Translations under genes and position numbers: made by a program | Part shown: one piece after another, positions 7,263 to 14,145 of the stretch | Numbering within the stretch: position 1 is the first letter of the stretch | Layout: each line of letters opens with the position of its first letter | Notes under the pieces: generated by a model | The model's database searches: none | Told to the model about the DNA's origin: nothing | Seen by the model: the letters and a program-made list of their open reading frames with translations, nothing else | NCBI GenBank assembly: GCA_934504065.1 | Contig: CAKSVQ010000029.1 | Coordinates: 1-19,715, forward strand | Origin: an uncultured Dysosmobacter sp. | GTDB taxonomy: Bacteria; Bacillota; Clostridia; Oscillospirales; Oscillospiraceae | Direction of reading: 5' to 3' | DNA length: 19,715 nt

Positions 7263-8432
7263 ATGGATTACGCAAAGGAATCTCTGCGTCTGCATTATGA
7301 ATGGAAGGGTAAGCTGGAAATGACGCCCCGGGCGGCAGTGGACAGCAAGGACGCGCTGTCTCTTGCCTATACCCCCGGCGTGGCCCAGCCCTGTTTGGAG
7401 ATTCAGAAGGACGTGAATAAAAGCTATGAGCTGACCCGCCGCTGGAACACCGTGGCCGTGGTCACTGACGGCACCGCCGTGCTGGGCCTTGGCGACATTG
7501 GCCCCGAGGCAGGTATGCCCGTGATGGAGGGCAAGTGCGTACTGTTCAAGGCTTTCGGCGGCGTGGACGCTATTCCACTGTGCGTGCGCAGCAAGGATGT
7601 GGATGACATCGTCAACACCGTGGCGTTGCTGGCAGGCTCTTTCGGCGGTGTGAATCTGGAGGACATCGCCGCCCCCCGCTGCTTTGAGATTGAGCGCAAG
7701 CTGAAAGAGCGCTGTGACATCCCCATCTTCCATGACGACCAACACGGCACCGCCGTGATCACGCTGGCAGGCCTCAGCAACGCACTGAAGGTCGTCGGCA
7801 AAAAGCTGGAGGATGTGAAAATCGTGGTCAACGGCGCAGGCGCCGCCGCCATCTCCATCACCAGGCTTCTGCTCTCCGCCGGGGCAAAGAACATCACCCT
7901 GTGCGACCGCAAGGGCGCGATCTACGCGGGTCGGGACAGCCTGAACTGGATCAAGGAGGAGATGGCGCAGGTCACAAATCCCGCCAAGCAGTCCGGCTCT
8001 TTGGCGGATGTGCTGGCCGGGGCCGATGTGTTCATCGGCGTGTCCGCTCCCAACGCCGTCACCACCGACATGGTGAAGACCATGAACCGCGATGCCATCG
8101 TCTTTGCCTGCGCCAACCCCACGCCGGAGATATTCCCTGACGATGCCAAGGCAGGCGGCGCGGCGGTGGTCTCCACTGGGCGCAGCGACTATCCCAACCA
8201 GATCAACAATGTGCTGGCTTTCCCCGGCATCTTCCGGGGCGCGCTGGATGCCCGTGCCAGCGATATCAACGATGCCATGAAAATCGCCGCCGCCCATGCG
8301 CTGGCCGATTTGGTGGGCGATGACCTCTCCGCCGATTACATCATTCCCGCCGCTTTCGATCCCCGGGTGGCAGGCGCCGTAGCCGCCGCTGTGAAGCAGG
8401 CCGCCTACGATTCCGGCGTTGCCCGCATTTAA
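7263..8432 (+). CDS. Malic enzyme, short bacterial form (oxaloacetate-decarboxylating)
   Basis: A 389-residue cytoplasmic enzyme converting malate to pyruvate and CO2 with reduction of NAD(P). The catalytic tyrosine lies in SLAYTPGVAQPC (Y36). A lysine-bearing EGKCVLFKAFGGVDAIP follows at about residues 89-105. Metal ligands are in NLEDIAAPRCFEIE and FHDDQHGTAVI. The Rossmann fold is marked by IVVNGAGAAAISI, and ACANPTPEIFP and NQINNVLAFPG complete the signature. Length fits the short malic enzymes (about 390-410 residues) without the phosphotransacetylase extension. The acidic residue in TLCDRKGAIY hints at NAD preference, which I cannot settle. The gene is monocistronic, with a strong promoter, GAGAGGAG ribosome site and a double hairpin downstream. 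Divergence from Rrf2 suggests control by it. Confidence 0.93.
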   Translation: MDYAKESLRLHYEWKGKLEMTPRAAVDSKDALSLAYTPGVAQPCLEIQKDVNKSYELTRRWNTVAVVTDGTAVLGLGDIGPEAGMPVMEGKCVLFKAFGGVDAIPLCVRSKDVDDIVNTVALLAGSFGGVNLEDIAAPRCFEIERKLKERCDIPIFHDDQHGTAVITLAGLSNALKVVGKKLEDVKIVVNGAGAAAISITRLLLSAGAKNITLCDRKGAIYAGRDSLNWIKEEMAQVTNPAKQSGSLADVLAGADVFIGVSAPNAVTTDMVKTMNRDAIVFACANPTPEIFPDDAKAGGAAVVSTGRSDYPNQINNVLAFPGIFRGALDARASDINDAMKIAAAHALADLVGDDLSADYIIPAAFDPRVAGAVAAAVKQAAYDSGVARI

Positions 8433-8433
8433 A

Positions 8434-8484
8434 TTATTTCAGGCTGTCAAAAAAGTCTAAATAGACTTTTTTGACAAGCTGAAA
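8434..8484. repeat. Long hairpin sharing its left arm with the 337-359 repeat
   Basis: Directly after the malic enzyme stop, arms 8437-8459 and 8462-8484 pair over 23 positions with two mismatches and an AA loop. The stem includes A6/T6 runs. The first 23 bases (8434-8456) are identical to 337-359, which marks a copy or fragment of the same dispersed repeat. It also may act as a terminator. Confidence 0.65.
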
Positions 8485-8510
8485 AGAGCGCGCCGTCGGC
8501 GCGCTCTTTT
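8482..8510. terminator. Bidirectional terminator between malic enzyme and spoIIR
   Basis: A 13-bp stem with AAAAGAGCGCGC (8482-8493) and GCGCGCTCTTTT (8499-8510) closes over a short GTC loop, with A4 and T4 flanks usable in both directions. It lies just past the spoIIR stop at 8518. Confidence 0.8.
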
Positions 8511-8517
8511 ACTTTCT

Positions 8518-9165
8518 TTATACCTGCTTTTCTGTCAGTCCGTCCCATTTCTCTTTCAATGCGTTCCACCACTCTACCGTCTTGAATTTCAGCACATAGC
8601 GCTGATCCTCTTCTGTGATAAGCCGCACCTCCTCCTGCGAAAGCCCCGCGCTCAGCGCGGACGCGGGCACATCGGCGGCTGCCGCCGTGCACAGCGGTGG
8701 GAACACTACGCACCACCAGTTCTTCCCCTGCCCCGCACCGATCACCACCCGCAGGGCAAGATACTCCCCCGCAGGCAGGGTGAAGCCCTCGTATTCTTTC
8801 GTTGGAAAGGCTGTGTCCCGGAGTTCCACGTGCACGCCGTAATCATATCCTGCATCCCCGATCACAGACGCCGCCGTGTGCTCCAGCTCCAAAAGCTGTC
8901 CGCGCAGGCGGCTTTCCGCTTCCTTGCGGTCCGCAGACTGCTCCAAAATCGCGGTGGCCTGCTCCAGCACCGCGTCCCGCACCCGCAGCTTCAGCGCCTG
9001 ATCTCCTTCCGAATCGGAATTGGCCAGCACGTGGAGCCGCACCACCTTCTCCGCCAGCGCATCCTGCGTGCGCAGGGCCAGCGCCCCGGAGGTCAAAAAA
9101 AGCAGCACACCCGCCAGCAGGGCAAGCTCCCAAAGACGCAGACGGTTTTTTACGGCGACATCCAT
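8518..9165 (-). CDS. spoIIR: Stage II sporulation protein R
   Basis: A 215-residue secreted or membrane-tethered signalling protein made in the forespore. In Bacillus, SpoIIR triggers the SpoIIGA protease that activates sigma-E in the mother cell. An N-terminal hydrophobic segment (LALLAGVLLFLTSGALAL, about residues 13-30) serves as signal or anchor. RLHVLANSDSEGDQALKLRV (about residues 43-62) and GKNWWCVVFPPLCTAA (about residues 147-162) are family hallmarks. The C-terminal EDQRYVLKFKTVEWWNALK is also typical. I chose the second ATG at 9165, because AAAGGAG is only two bases from the first ATG (9171) but eight from the second. It lies 63 bases downstream of ispE, with a candidate forespore promoter in the gap. 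Its presence indicates an endospore former. Confidence 0.93.
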   Translation of the reverse strand: MDVAVKNRLRLWELALLAGVLLFLTSGALALRTQDALAEKVVRLHVLANSDSEGDQALKLRVRDAVLEQATAILEQSADRKEAESRLRGQLLELEHTAASVIGDAGYDYGVHVELRDTAFPTKEYEGFTLPAGEYLALRVVIGAGQGKNWWCVVFPPLCTAAAADVPASALSAGLSQEEVRLITEEDQRYVLKFKTVEWWNALKEKWDGLTEKQV

Positions 9166-9193
9166 ATCCATTTCTCCTTTGCTATGATGAGGA

Positions 9194-9223
9194 AATCATG
9201 GACGAAACCACCGCGTTTTATAC
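9194..9223 (-). promoter_or_regulatory. Candidate forespore (sigma-F/G type) promoter of spoIIR
   Basis: On the minus strand GTATA (9219-9223) stands 18 bases before CATGATT (9194-9200), which matches the forespore pattern GHATR-18-CATNHTA except at the last base. The start would fall about 20 bases before the ribosome site, in the right place for spoIIR. In Bacillus spoIIR is sigma-F dependent. The sigma-F specific GG of the -10 is not seen. Confidence 0.45.
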
Positions 9224-9228
9224 ATATC

Positions 9229-10080
9229 TTAGAATTTTTTTACAGGATAGGCAAGATATGTCTGCCTGTACGTCTCCCGCAGGGAAACAGCCGCCCGGCA
9301 GGCATCTTCCCGCCTTGTGAATATCCCGAACACCGTCGGCCCTGAGCCGCTCATCGCGGCATTCAGCGCACCCAGCTCCCGAAGCCGGGCCTTGATAGAG
9401 AAAACCTCATGAAATTCTTCCGGCAGGACCTGCTCAAATACATTGCCCAGCCGGGCCGCGACAGCCAAAAGGTCTCCCCGTCCCAACGCCGCGCACAAGC
9501 CGTCAATATCCGGGCGGGTGGAAAAACGTCCCTCATCCACCCGTGCAAACAGCTGGGGCGTGGGAATACCGAAATCCGGCTTGCAGAGCACGAACCAGCA
9601 CAGCGGCAGCGGCGCAAGGTCCGTCAGTACCTCTCCCCGCCCCTCGGCAAGGGCCGTGCCGCCCCGCACGCAAAAGGGCATATCGCTGCCGACGCGCGCC
9701 CCAACGCGCTCCAGCATGTCCTCCCCCATGGCCGGGGCATAAACATCCCGCAGGATGCGCAGCAGCGCCGCCACATCCGCGCTGCCGCCGCCCAGCCCCG
9801 CATAGGCAGGCGTGTTCTTTTCCAGCGTTACCTGAAGTCCCGGCATCCTCTGCCCCGCCGCTTCAAAAAACGCCTCCGCCGCCTGCTGTTCCAGCGTTTT
9901 CTTTCCCGCCGGAACAAAGTCCGACCGCAAGGTAAAGCCCGTCTCCGCTTCCTCTACGGAGACCACGTCGCACAATGAGACGGTCTGCATCACCATCCGC
10001 ATTTCATGATAGCCATCCGGACGGCTGCCCAGAATGTCCAGCGCCAGATTGACCTTGGCCGGAGCCTGTCTTGTTTTCAT
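9229..10080 (-). CDS. ispE: 4-diphosphocytidyl-2-C-methyl-D-erythritol kinase
   Basis: A 283-residue GHMP-family kinase that phosphorylates CDP-methylerythritol in the non-mevalonate (MEP) isoprenoid pathway, in the cytoplasm. APAKVNLALDILGSRPDGYHE at the N-terminus carries the expected catalytic lysine (K9). PAYAGLGGGSADVAALLR (about residues 91-108) is the glycine-rich ATP loop. VGSDMPFCVRGGTA holds the catalytic aspartate (D133), and AAMSGSGPTVFGIF is the third GHMP motif. Length is normal. The ATG at 10080 is preferred to an in-frame GTG at 10086 because GGAGG lies 7 bases before the ATG. It has its own sigma-A promoter and is followed by spoIIR on the same strand. Confidence 0.95.
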   Translation of the reverse strand: MKTRQAPAKVNLALDILGSRPDGYHEMRMVMQTVSLCDVVSVEEAETGFTLRSDFVPAGKKTLEQQAAEAFFEAAGQRMPGLQVTLEKNTPAYAGLGGGSADVAALLRILRDVYAPAMGEDMLERVGARVGSDMPFCVRGGTALAEGRGEVLTDLAPLPLCWFVLCKPDFGIPTPQLFARVDEGRFSTRPDIDGLCAALGRGDLLAVAARLGNVFEQVLPEEFHEVFSIKARLRELGALNAAMSGSGPTVFGIFTRREDACRAAVSLRETYRQTYLAYPVKKF

Positions 10081-10105
10081 ATCCACGCCTCCGTTTCTGG
10101 CAGAC

Positions 10106-10133
10106 AGTATAGCATGATTCTGCCAAAAAGCAA
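10106..10133 (-). promoter_or_regulatory. Promoter of ispE
   Basis: On the minus strand TTGCTT (10128-10133) and TATACT (10106-10111) are 16 bases apart. The start would be near 10099, about 20 bases before the ispE ATG, with GGAGG in between. Confidence 0.65.
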
Positions 10134-10177
10134 AGTATCACGGCAGGCAATTAAATGTGGTAAGCTTTCTCAATATT

Positions 10178-10267
10178 CGTCATATCATCCCCTCTTTATG
10201 CGTCACCATTTCGTCATTCCTCCTTTTTATTCTAATTTGACGCTACTATTTTGTCAATACTTCGTCA
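10178..10267. promoter_or_regulatory. Iterated CGTCA half-sites upstream of the RHH gene (probable operators)
   Basis: Six copies of a CGTCA-like core lie in 90 bases of AT-rich DNA. They are CGTCA at 10178, 10201, 10212 and 10263, TGTCA at 10252, and one inverted TGACG at 10238. Two pairs (10201/10212 and 10252/10263) are exactly 11 bases apart and the first gap is 23, so the sites face the same side of the helix. The last copy overlaps the ribosome site region of the RHH gene. This is the arrangement expected for cooperative binding by a ribbon-helix-helix protein. No convincing -35/-10 pair was found here. Confidence 0.6.
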
Positions 10268-10282
10268 TAGGAGGTTGGCAAA

Positions 10283-10447
10283 ATGAAGGACTCCAAGTCC
10301 CGGTATACCCTGCGGATTGATCCAGACTTATTGGAAAAGCTGGGTTATATTGCCGAGTATGAGGGCCGCACCAAAAACAAAGAACTGGAGCGCCTGATCC
10401 GGCTGCATATTGCCAAATTTGAGCAGGAGCACGGTAAAATCGAATAA
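10283..10447 (+). CDS. Small ribbon-helix-helix (Arc/MetJ-type) DNA-binding protein
   Basis: A 54-residue protein. The start SRYTLRIDPDLLEKLGYIAE has the strand (YTLRID) followed by helix A of a ribbon-helix-helix fold. EGRTKNKELERLIRLHIAKFE gives the turn (R-T-K-N, like the usual R-S-x-N) and helix B. It is charged, has no membrane segment and probably works as a dimer. GGAGG sits 9 bases before the ATG. No toxin gene follows; instead a terminator lies 20 bases after the stop, so it seems to be a solo regulator rather than an antitoxin. The CGTCA repeats just upstream suggest it represses itself. A role on neighbours is possible but not shown. Confidence 0.85.
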   Translation: MKDSKSRYTLRIDPDLLEKLGYIAEYEGRTKNKELERLIRLHIAKFEQEHGKIE

Positions 10448-10465
10448 GCGGTTATCCGCGCCCCA

Positions 10466-10503
10466 TTTCCGGCTTCTCCGTAAGAAAGCCGGAAAATTTT
10501 TCT
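10466..10503 (+). terminator. Terminator after the RHH gene
   Basis: A 10-bp stem TTTCCGGCTT (10466-10475) with AAGCCGGAAA (10486-10495) and a 10-base loop is followed by ATTTTTCTT. It lies about 20 bases after the RHH stop. Confidence 0.75.
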
Positions 10504-10545
10504 TCCGGCATCTCTTCTCCCCATGTATTTGTAACCGAATTGTAG

Positions 10546-10573
10546 TTGACATCATTGGACTCATTCCTATACT
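10546..10573 (+). promoter_or_regulatory. Promoter of the frameshifted lipoprotein gene
   Basis: A perfect TTGACA (10546-10551) and TATACT (10568-10573) are 16 bases apart. An AGGTG ribosome site and the ATG at 10611 follow, so transcription and initiation signals for the broken gene look intact. Confidence 0.7.
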
Positions 10574-10610
10574 GGTATCCATTATCCATCAAATGTATGA
10601 GGTGATTCTT

Positions 10611-11452
10611 ATGAGAAAAGCGCGGCCGCTTCTGCTGGCCATGGCAATGGCGCTCCTGCTCCCCGCCTGCGGCACAGCAGCGGTAGCAGCGCCGGAACGG
10701 AAGCTCCAGCGGAAGCCGCAGTCTCCGAACCAGCGGAGGCTTCTCAACAGGGGCCCGATCCTATCGCCATCAACGCGGGCACGCCAATGGAAGCATACAG
10801 CACGGTGCTGTGGGATGCTTTTCAATACGGCCAGCGCCCCGGTCACCACGACAGGCCCGATCATACATACTCCCAGCGCGCCTCCTGCAATAGCTTTGCC
10901 CTTTTCGATGTGGATGGTGATGGCCGTGACGAGCTGCTGCTTCGTTGGCCGGATTCCCTTGTGGCCGATATGTCTGCCTACATCTGGGAATTTCGAGACG
11001 GCGCTTTGTACGAAGAGCTGCGCGCATTCCCGGAGGGGCTTGTTTTTTATGAGGGCGGCATCGTCCACATTGACTGGTCTCACAATCAGGGCTTTGCGGG
11101 CGACAGCTTCTGGCCCTATTTCCTCTATGCCTACAACGCGGAAACTGACCAGTACAGCCAGATTGGCGCGGTGGACACCTGGGACAAAAGTTATTATACC
11201 GACGGCTTTCCCGAAAGCGCAGACCTTGACGGAGACGGCATGGTCTATTACCTGCTGCTGACTGACGAAGATTGGGCAGATGAATACGCCCATCCGGTAG
11301 ACGGCCCGGCTTATATGGCGTGGCTGGACGGCATTTTACAGGATGCTCCCATCTTGGACATTCCGTGGCAGCCGCTGTCGCGGGAAGTGATCGCCGCGCT
11401 TGGCTATCCGGAACCGGAAATGCCCGATCTGGACGAACTGATCCCCGGCTGA
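10611..11452 (+). pseudogene. Lipoprotein with DxDGDG calcium-type loops, frameshifted near codon 24
   Basis: The start at 10611 encodes a clean lipoprotein signal: MRKARPL, a hydrophobic core, then LLLPACG with the lipobox cysteine at residue 20. Within a few codons this frame loses sense. The frame two positions over reads on as GSSAGTEAPAEAAVSEPAEA, a typical lipoprotein linker, and then a 220-residue acidic domain to 11452. That second frame has a stop at 10598 and no usable start before 10787, so it needs the upstream signal. Inserting one C near 10681 (GCGGT to GCCGGT) would restore a single protein of about 280 residues. The mature part holds ALFDVDGDGRDELLLRW and ADLDGDGMVYYLL, which resemble calcium-binding loops of EF-hand/FG-GAP style. 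Function is unrecognised. A sequencing error, a recent mutation or phase variation are all possible. Confidence 0.8.
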
Positions 11453-11468
11453 CCGCCTCCCACAAGAG

Positions 11469-11498
11469 TTCCCTCCGCGCTGCGGCGGGAATTTTTTT
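11469..11498 (+). terminator. Terminator after the lipoprotein gene
   Basis: A stem TTCCCTCCGC/GCGGCGGGAA with one mismatch (11469-11491) is followed by T7 (11492-11498), a classic intrinsic terminator. Confidence 0.85.
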
Positions 11499-11505
11499 CG
11501 GTATG

Positions 11506-11534
11506 GGAAACGTTTTGCGGCATCTGCGCGTTTT
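11506..11534 (+). promoter_or_regulatory. Candidate ECF-type promoter of the sigma/anti-sigma operon
   Basis: GGAAAC (11506-11511) and CGTTTT (11529-11534) are 17 bases apart, like the AAC...CGT pattern of many extracytoplasmic-function sigma factors. The start near 11541 suits the ATG at 11579. No good sigma-A promoter was seen, which favours self-regulation by the encoded sigma factor. Confidence 0.4.
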
Positions 11535-11578
11535 ATAGGTGAAAGCGCTTTTCAATCACAGAAAAAAGGAGGCATTGC

Positions 11579-12058
11579 ATGACCGAACAATATCTCAGCA
11601 ATGCCATGGCTGTTTACGGACCCACCGTGTACCGTCTGGCACTGTGCCGGATGCAAAGCACCGCCGACGCAGAAGATGTCTATCAGGAAGTCTTCCTGCA
11701 CCTTTGGAAGCAGGAAGCGGAAAGCTGGCCCGCCGAGCGTGTCAAGGCATGGCTGATCCGCGCCACCATGAACCGCTGCGCGGACCTGCACCGCTTCCAC
11801 CTGCGCCGCCCGGTGCTGGCGCTGGAGGAACTGCCGGAGCTGGCGCAGCCTGACGACATATCCGCAGAGCTTTGGGCCGCCGTGGCCCGCCTGCCGAAAA
11901 AAAGCCGGACAGCGGTGCATCTTTATTACGCCGAGGGGTACTCCGTGGAGGAGATCGCGCAGATGCTGCACATCCCCGCCGTCACGGTCCGCACCCGGCT
12001 CCACCGCGCCCGTGAGCAGCTGAAAAATCTCTTGGGAGGAACTGACGATGAAGCATGA
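11579..12058 (+). CDS. ECF-type RNA polymerase sigma factor
   Basis: A 159-residue sigma-70 family protein of the ECF group, which redirects RNA polymerase to stress promoters. Region 2 is seen in VYRLALCRMQSTADAEDVYQ and EVFLHLWKQ, with the DAEDVYQEVF box that binds core enzyme and the -10. Region 4 is LPKKSRTAVHLYYAEGYSVE and EIAQMLHIPAVTVRTRLHRA, a helix-turn-helix for the -35. The short linker between them is normal for ECF factors and no extra C-terminal domain is present. GGAGG lies 7 bases before the ATG. The gene overlaps the next one by 11 bases, the usual pairing of an ECF factor with its regulator, so the downstream membrane protein is the likely anti-sigma factor. Confidence 0.92.
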   Translation: MTEQYLSNAMAVYGPTVYRLALCRMQSTADAEDVYQEVFLHLWKQEAESWPAERVKAWLIRATMNRCADLHRFHLRRPVLALEELPELAQPDDISAELWAAVARLPKKSRTAVHLYYAEGYSVEEIAQMLHIPAVTVRTRLHRAREQLKNLLGGTDDEA

Positions 12059-13364
12059 ATACCGTGAACTCATGGAATCCATCCCCGTGCCGGAGGAGTT
12101 GAACCAGCGCGTTCTGCGCGCCATCCGGCAGGAAGCGTCCTCCGGCGCGGAGCGTACCTCCGTGCGGCGGAAGCATCCACTTTTGCGGACAGCGTTGTGT
12201 GCCGCCTGCGCCCTGGCTCTTGTGCTGGGCACGGTGCGGTTTGCGCCCCGTCCAACAACAGCGGAGACACCGGGAAGCCTGCCCCAGCTGACTTACAGCT
12301 TTGGCCTGACGGCCTACGCCGCCGATCTGGAGAAAACCATCCTGCCCAATGCCAACGGCGCGCTGGCCCTGCTCAGCGGCAGCGGCACATGGGACCCAAC
12401 GCGGGGGTATTTTACTGGCTGCCTGTTTCAGGTGACCGGGGAAAACATCCAAAAGGTAACGCTGTCTCTGGACCGGGGCGGACTGTACCGCAGCGAGACC
12501 CGGTCTGGACTGACCGATGACGAGTTACAGTCCCTCTGGCAAGCTGAGGCAAACGGCGAAGTGGAATGCAGCGTTTACGGCACGGACGAGGACGCTCCAC
12601 CCCATGTCGACGTTATGACGGTTCTTGGCAAGCAGGCAACGGTGGACTACGATCCCGCTGCCAGCTACGGCTTCTGGGTACCGCCGGAGGAACTGCCGGA
12701 AGAGACCGATGACATCAGGCAGGACATGTGGGACGGCATCGACACCTTTGACGGCGCCCGTTTGACGGTGGATGTCACCTTTGAAGACGGTAAAACGCAG
12801 AGCCAGACCTACACGCTCTCCACAGGCCGCCTGCGGGTGGATCAGTATGAAAACGGGACATGGACGGTCCTGCCGCAGCTGGCGGGCGACGAAGAGCCCT
12901 GCGTTTACGGCATTTACGCCGTCAGCGAAGCGACCGTCCACTGGCTCCGGTGGCCCGTGCAGGGCAGCAGCACCGTCAGCCTCAGCAATCCTTTCGGGGC
13001 CCGCCAGAATTCCAACGGACAGGAAACCTCCACTCACGACGGGATCGACATCCCGGCGGAAGCGGGAACTACGGTTCTGGCGGCGGCGGACGGCACCGTG
13101 ACAGAAGCGGGCTTTACCCCGGCGCTGGGCAATTATCTCGTCATCGATCACGGCAGCGGCCTCACCACCCTGTATGCCGCCTGCCAGAGCGTAGCAGCAT
13201 CGCAGGGCGAAAGCGTAAAGACGGGTGATGAGATCGCCGCCGTCGGCTCCACAGGAATGTCCACCGGGGCGCACCTCCACTTTGCGGTGCGGCAGGACGG
13301 CCAGCCCCAGAATCCGGTGGCCTACTTCACCGCCGCCGTCCGGGAAACCCTGCACATGGAATAA
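12048..13364 (+). CDS. Membrane anti-sigma-like protein fused to an M23 (LytM) peptidase domain
   Basis: A 438-residue protein translationally coupled to the ECF sigma gene. Residues 1-45 are cytoplasmic and charged (KHEYRELMESIPVPEELNQR), a pattern seen in zinc-free anti-sigma proteins; no HxxxCxxC zinc motif is present. A single membrane helix at about 46-64 (LLRTALCAACALALVLGTVRF) would put the rest outside. Residues 70-310 form a sensor-like region of unknown fold. From about 315 comes a full M23 endopeptidase domain: FGARQNS, THDGIDIP (H330, D334), the long AADGTVTEAG and LGNYLVIDHGSGLTTLYA stretches, and GAHLHFAV (H409, H411). All zinc ligands appear intact, so it could cleave peptidoglycan or bind it as a sensor. 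The anti-sigma role is inferred from position and topology. A plain membrane-bound LytM hydrolase is the alternative. Confidence 0.85.
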   Translation: MKHEYRELMESIPVPEELNQRVLRAIRQEASSGAERTSVRRKHPLLRTALCAACALALVLGTVRFAPRPTTAETPGSLPQLTYSFGLTAYAADLEKTILPNANGALALLSGSGTWDPTRGYFTGCLFQVTGENIQKVTLSLDRGGLYRSETRSGLTDDELQSLWQAEANGEVECSVYGTDEDAPPHVDVMTVLGKQATVDYDPAASYGFWVPPEELPEETDDIRQDMWDGIDTFDGARLTVDVTFEDGKTQSQTYTLSTGRLRVDQYENGTWTVLPQLAGDEEPCVYGIYAVSEATVHWLRWPVQGSSTVSLSNPFGARQNSNGQETSTHDGIDIPAEAGTTVLAAADGTVTEAGFTPALGNYLVIDHGSGLTTLYAACQSVAASQGESVKTGDEIAAVGSTGMSTGAHLHFAVRQDGQPQNPVAYFTAAVRETLHME

Positions 13365-13416
13365 ACCGCGTCCGGCACAGTCCCTTTTACAAAAGCGGAA
13401 AAATTCGTTTCTTTTC

Positions 13417-13445
13417 TTGTAAACCCACGTCTTCTATGGTATAGT
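13417..13445 (+). promoter_or_regulatory. Promoter of the DivIVA-like gene
   Basis: TTGTAA (13417-13422) and TATAGT (13440-13445) are 17 bases apart. The start near 13451 coincides with an in-frame ATG, which argues that translation begins at the later ATG at 13481. Confidence 0.65.
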
Positions 13446-13480
13446 TTAACATGATTACAGAGAAGAAAGCGGTGGGTCAC

Positions 13481-14104
13481 ATGGACTCTTATCCTATCAA
13501 AAGCGTCGCCTTCGGCGGCTTTGACAAGCAGGATGTCATTCAATATATCGAGCAGGCTGCCGGACAGGCCGCCGCGGCGCAAAAAGCGCTTCAGGACGAA
13601 AATGAAGCCCTGCGGGCTGAAAACGAGACTATCCGCAAGGAACTGGATGCTCTGCAAACTAAGCTTCAGGAAGCGTCCACGCAGGCGGAAGCGCTGCAAA
13701 GCGCTTTGCAGCGGGAAAGTGCGGCGCGTACAGAACTGGAAAAGCTCAAGCCGCTGGAAGCGGAGACCGACCGCCTGCGGCAAGAGGTGAATGCCCTTCG
13801 CCCGGACGCTCAGGCCTACGCCCAGTTCCGGGAGCGGATCGGGGCCATCGAATGCGAGGCCCGGGAGCGGGCGGCAGAGCTGGAAACGGCCACCGCAAAG
13901 CAGCTCAAGCAGACCGTGGACCTGTTCCGCGCACAGTACCAGACCCTGATGAGCACCTTTGAGACCACAGCTAACCACGTTAACAGTGAACTGCGCAAGG
14001 TGGAGGTCAACCTCACCCAGCTTCCCCGGGCCATGGACCCCTCTTCTGCAGCGCTGAACGATCTGGCCGGAAAGCTGGAGCGTTCCCTGAACCCGGAAAA
14101 GTAA
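13481..14104 (+). CDS. DivIVA-like coiled-coil protein
   Basis: A 207-residue, highly charged, mostly helical protein. The opening YPIKSVAFGGFDKQDVIQYI resembles the DivIVA N-terminal motif (F-x-G-F-x-x-x-x-V-x-x-F/Y-I), which binds curved membrane and positions division or growth proteins. From about residue 28 to 115 a long coiled coil runs (LQDENEALRAENETIRKELD; EAETDRLRQEVNALRPDAQA), then a further helical region rich in Ala, Glu and Lys. No signal peptide or membrane segment is present. The ATG at 13481 is chosen because the promoter would start transcription at about 13451, where an earlier in-frame ATG would be leaderless; GGTGG lies 5 bases before 13481. It is monocistronic with a terminator. 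Similarity is only to the motif and overall shape, so the exact role is open. Confidence 0.7.
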   Translation: MDSYPIKSVAFGGFDKQDVIQYIEQAAGQAAAAQKALQDENEALRAENETIRKELDALQTKLQEASTQAEALQSALQRESAARTELEKLKPLEAETDRLRQEVNALRPDAQAYAQFRERIGAIECEARERAAELETATAKQLKQTVDLFRAQYQTLMSTFETTANHVNSELRKVEVNLTQLPRAMDPSSAALNDLAGKLERSLNPEK

Positions 14105-14117
14105 ACTTCACCAAAAG

Positions 14118-14145
14118 GCTGCACGCTTTAGCGTGCAGCTTTTTT
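14118..14145 (+). terminator. Terminator after the DivIVA-like gene
   Basis: A perfect 10-bp stem GCTGCACGCT/AGCGTGCAGC with a TT loop is followed by T6 and starts 13 bases after the stop. Confidence 0.9.

Noticed and set aside
6678..8297. Extended 539-residue reading of the Rrf2 gene
   Set aside because: The N-terminal extension is antisense to malic enzyme. The ATG at 7118 has AGGAGG and the canonical MKISTKGRYALRLM start.
10283..10447. RHH gene as antitoxin of a toxin-antitoxin pair
   Set aside because: A terminator follows the stop and no toxin-like gene is adjacent on either side.
10611..10700. Programmed ribosomal frameshift in the lipoprotein gene
   Set aside because: No slippery heptamer or downstream pseudoknot stands out. 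A single lost base in a repeat-like GC stretch is simpler.
13386..13423. Inverted TTTACAA/TTGTAAA after the M23 gene as a terminator
   Set aside because: The arms are AT-only and 24 bases apart with no U-run. The right arm overlaps the -35 of the next promoter, so it is not convincing as a terminator.
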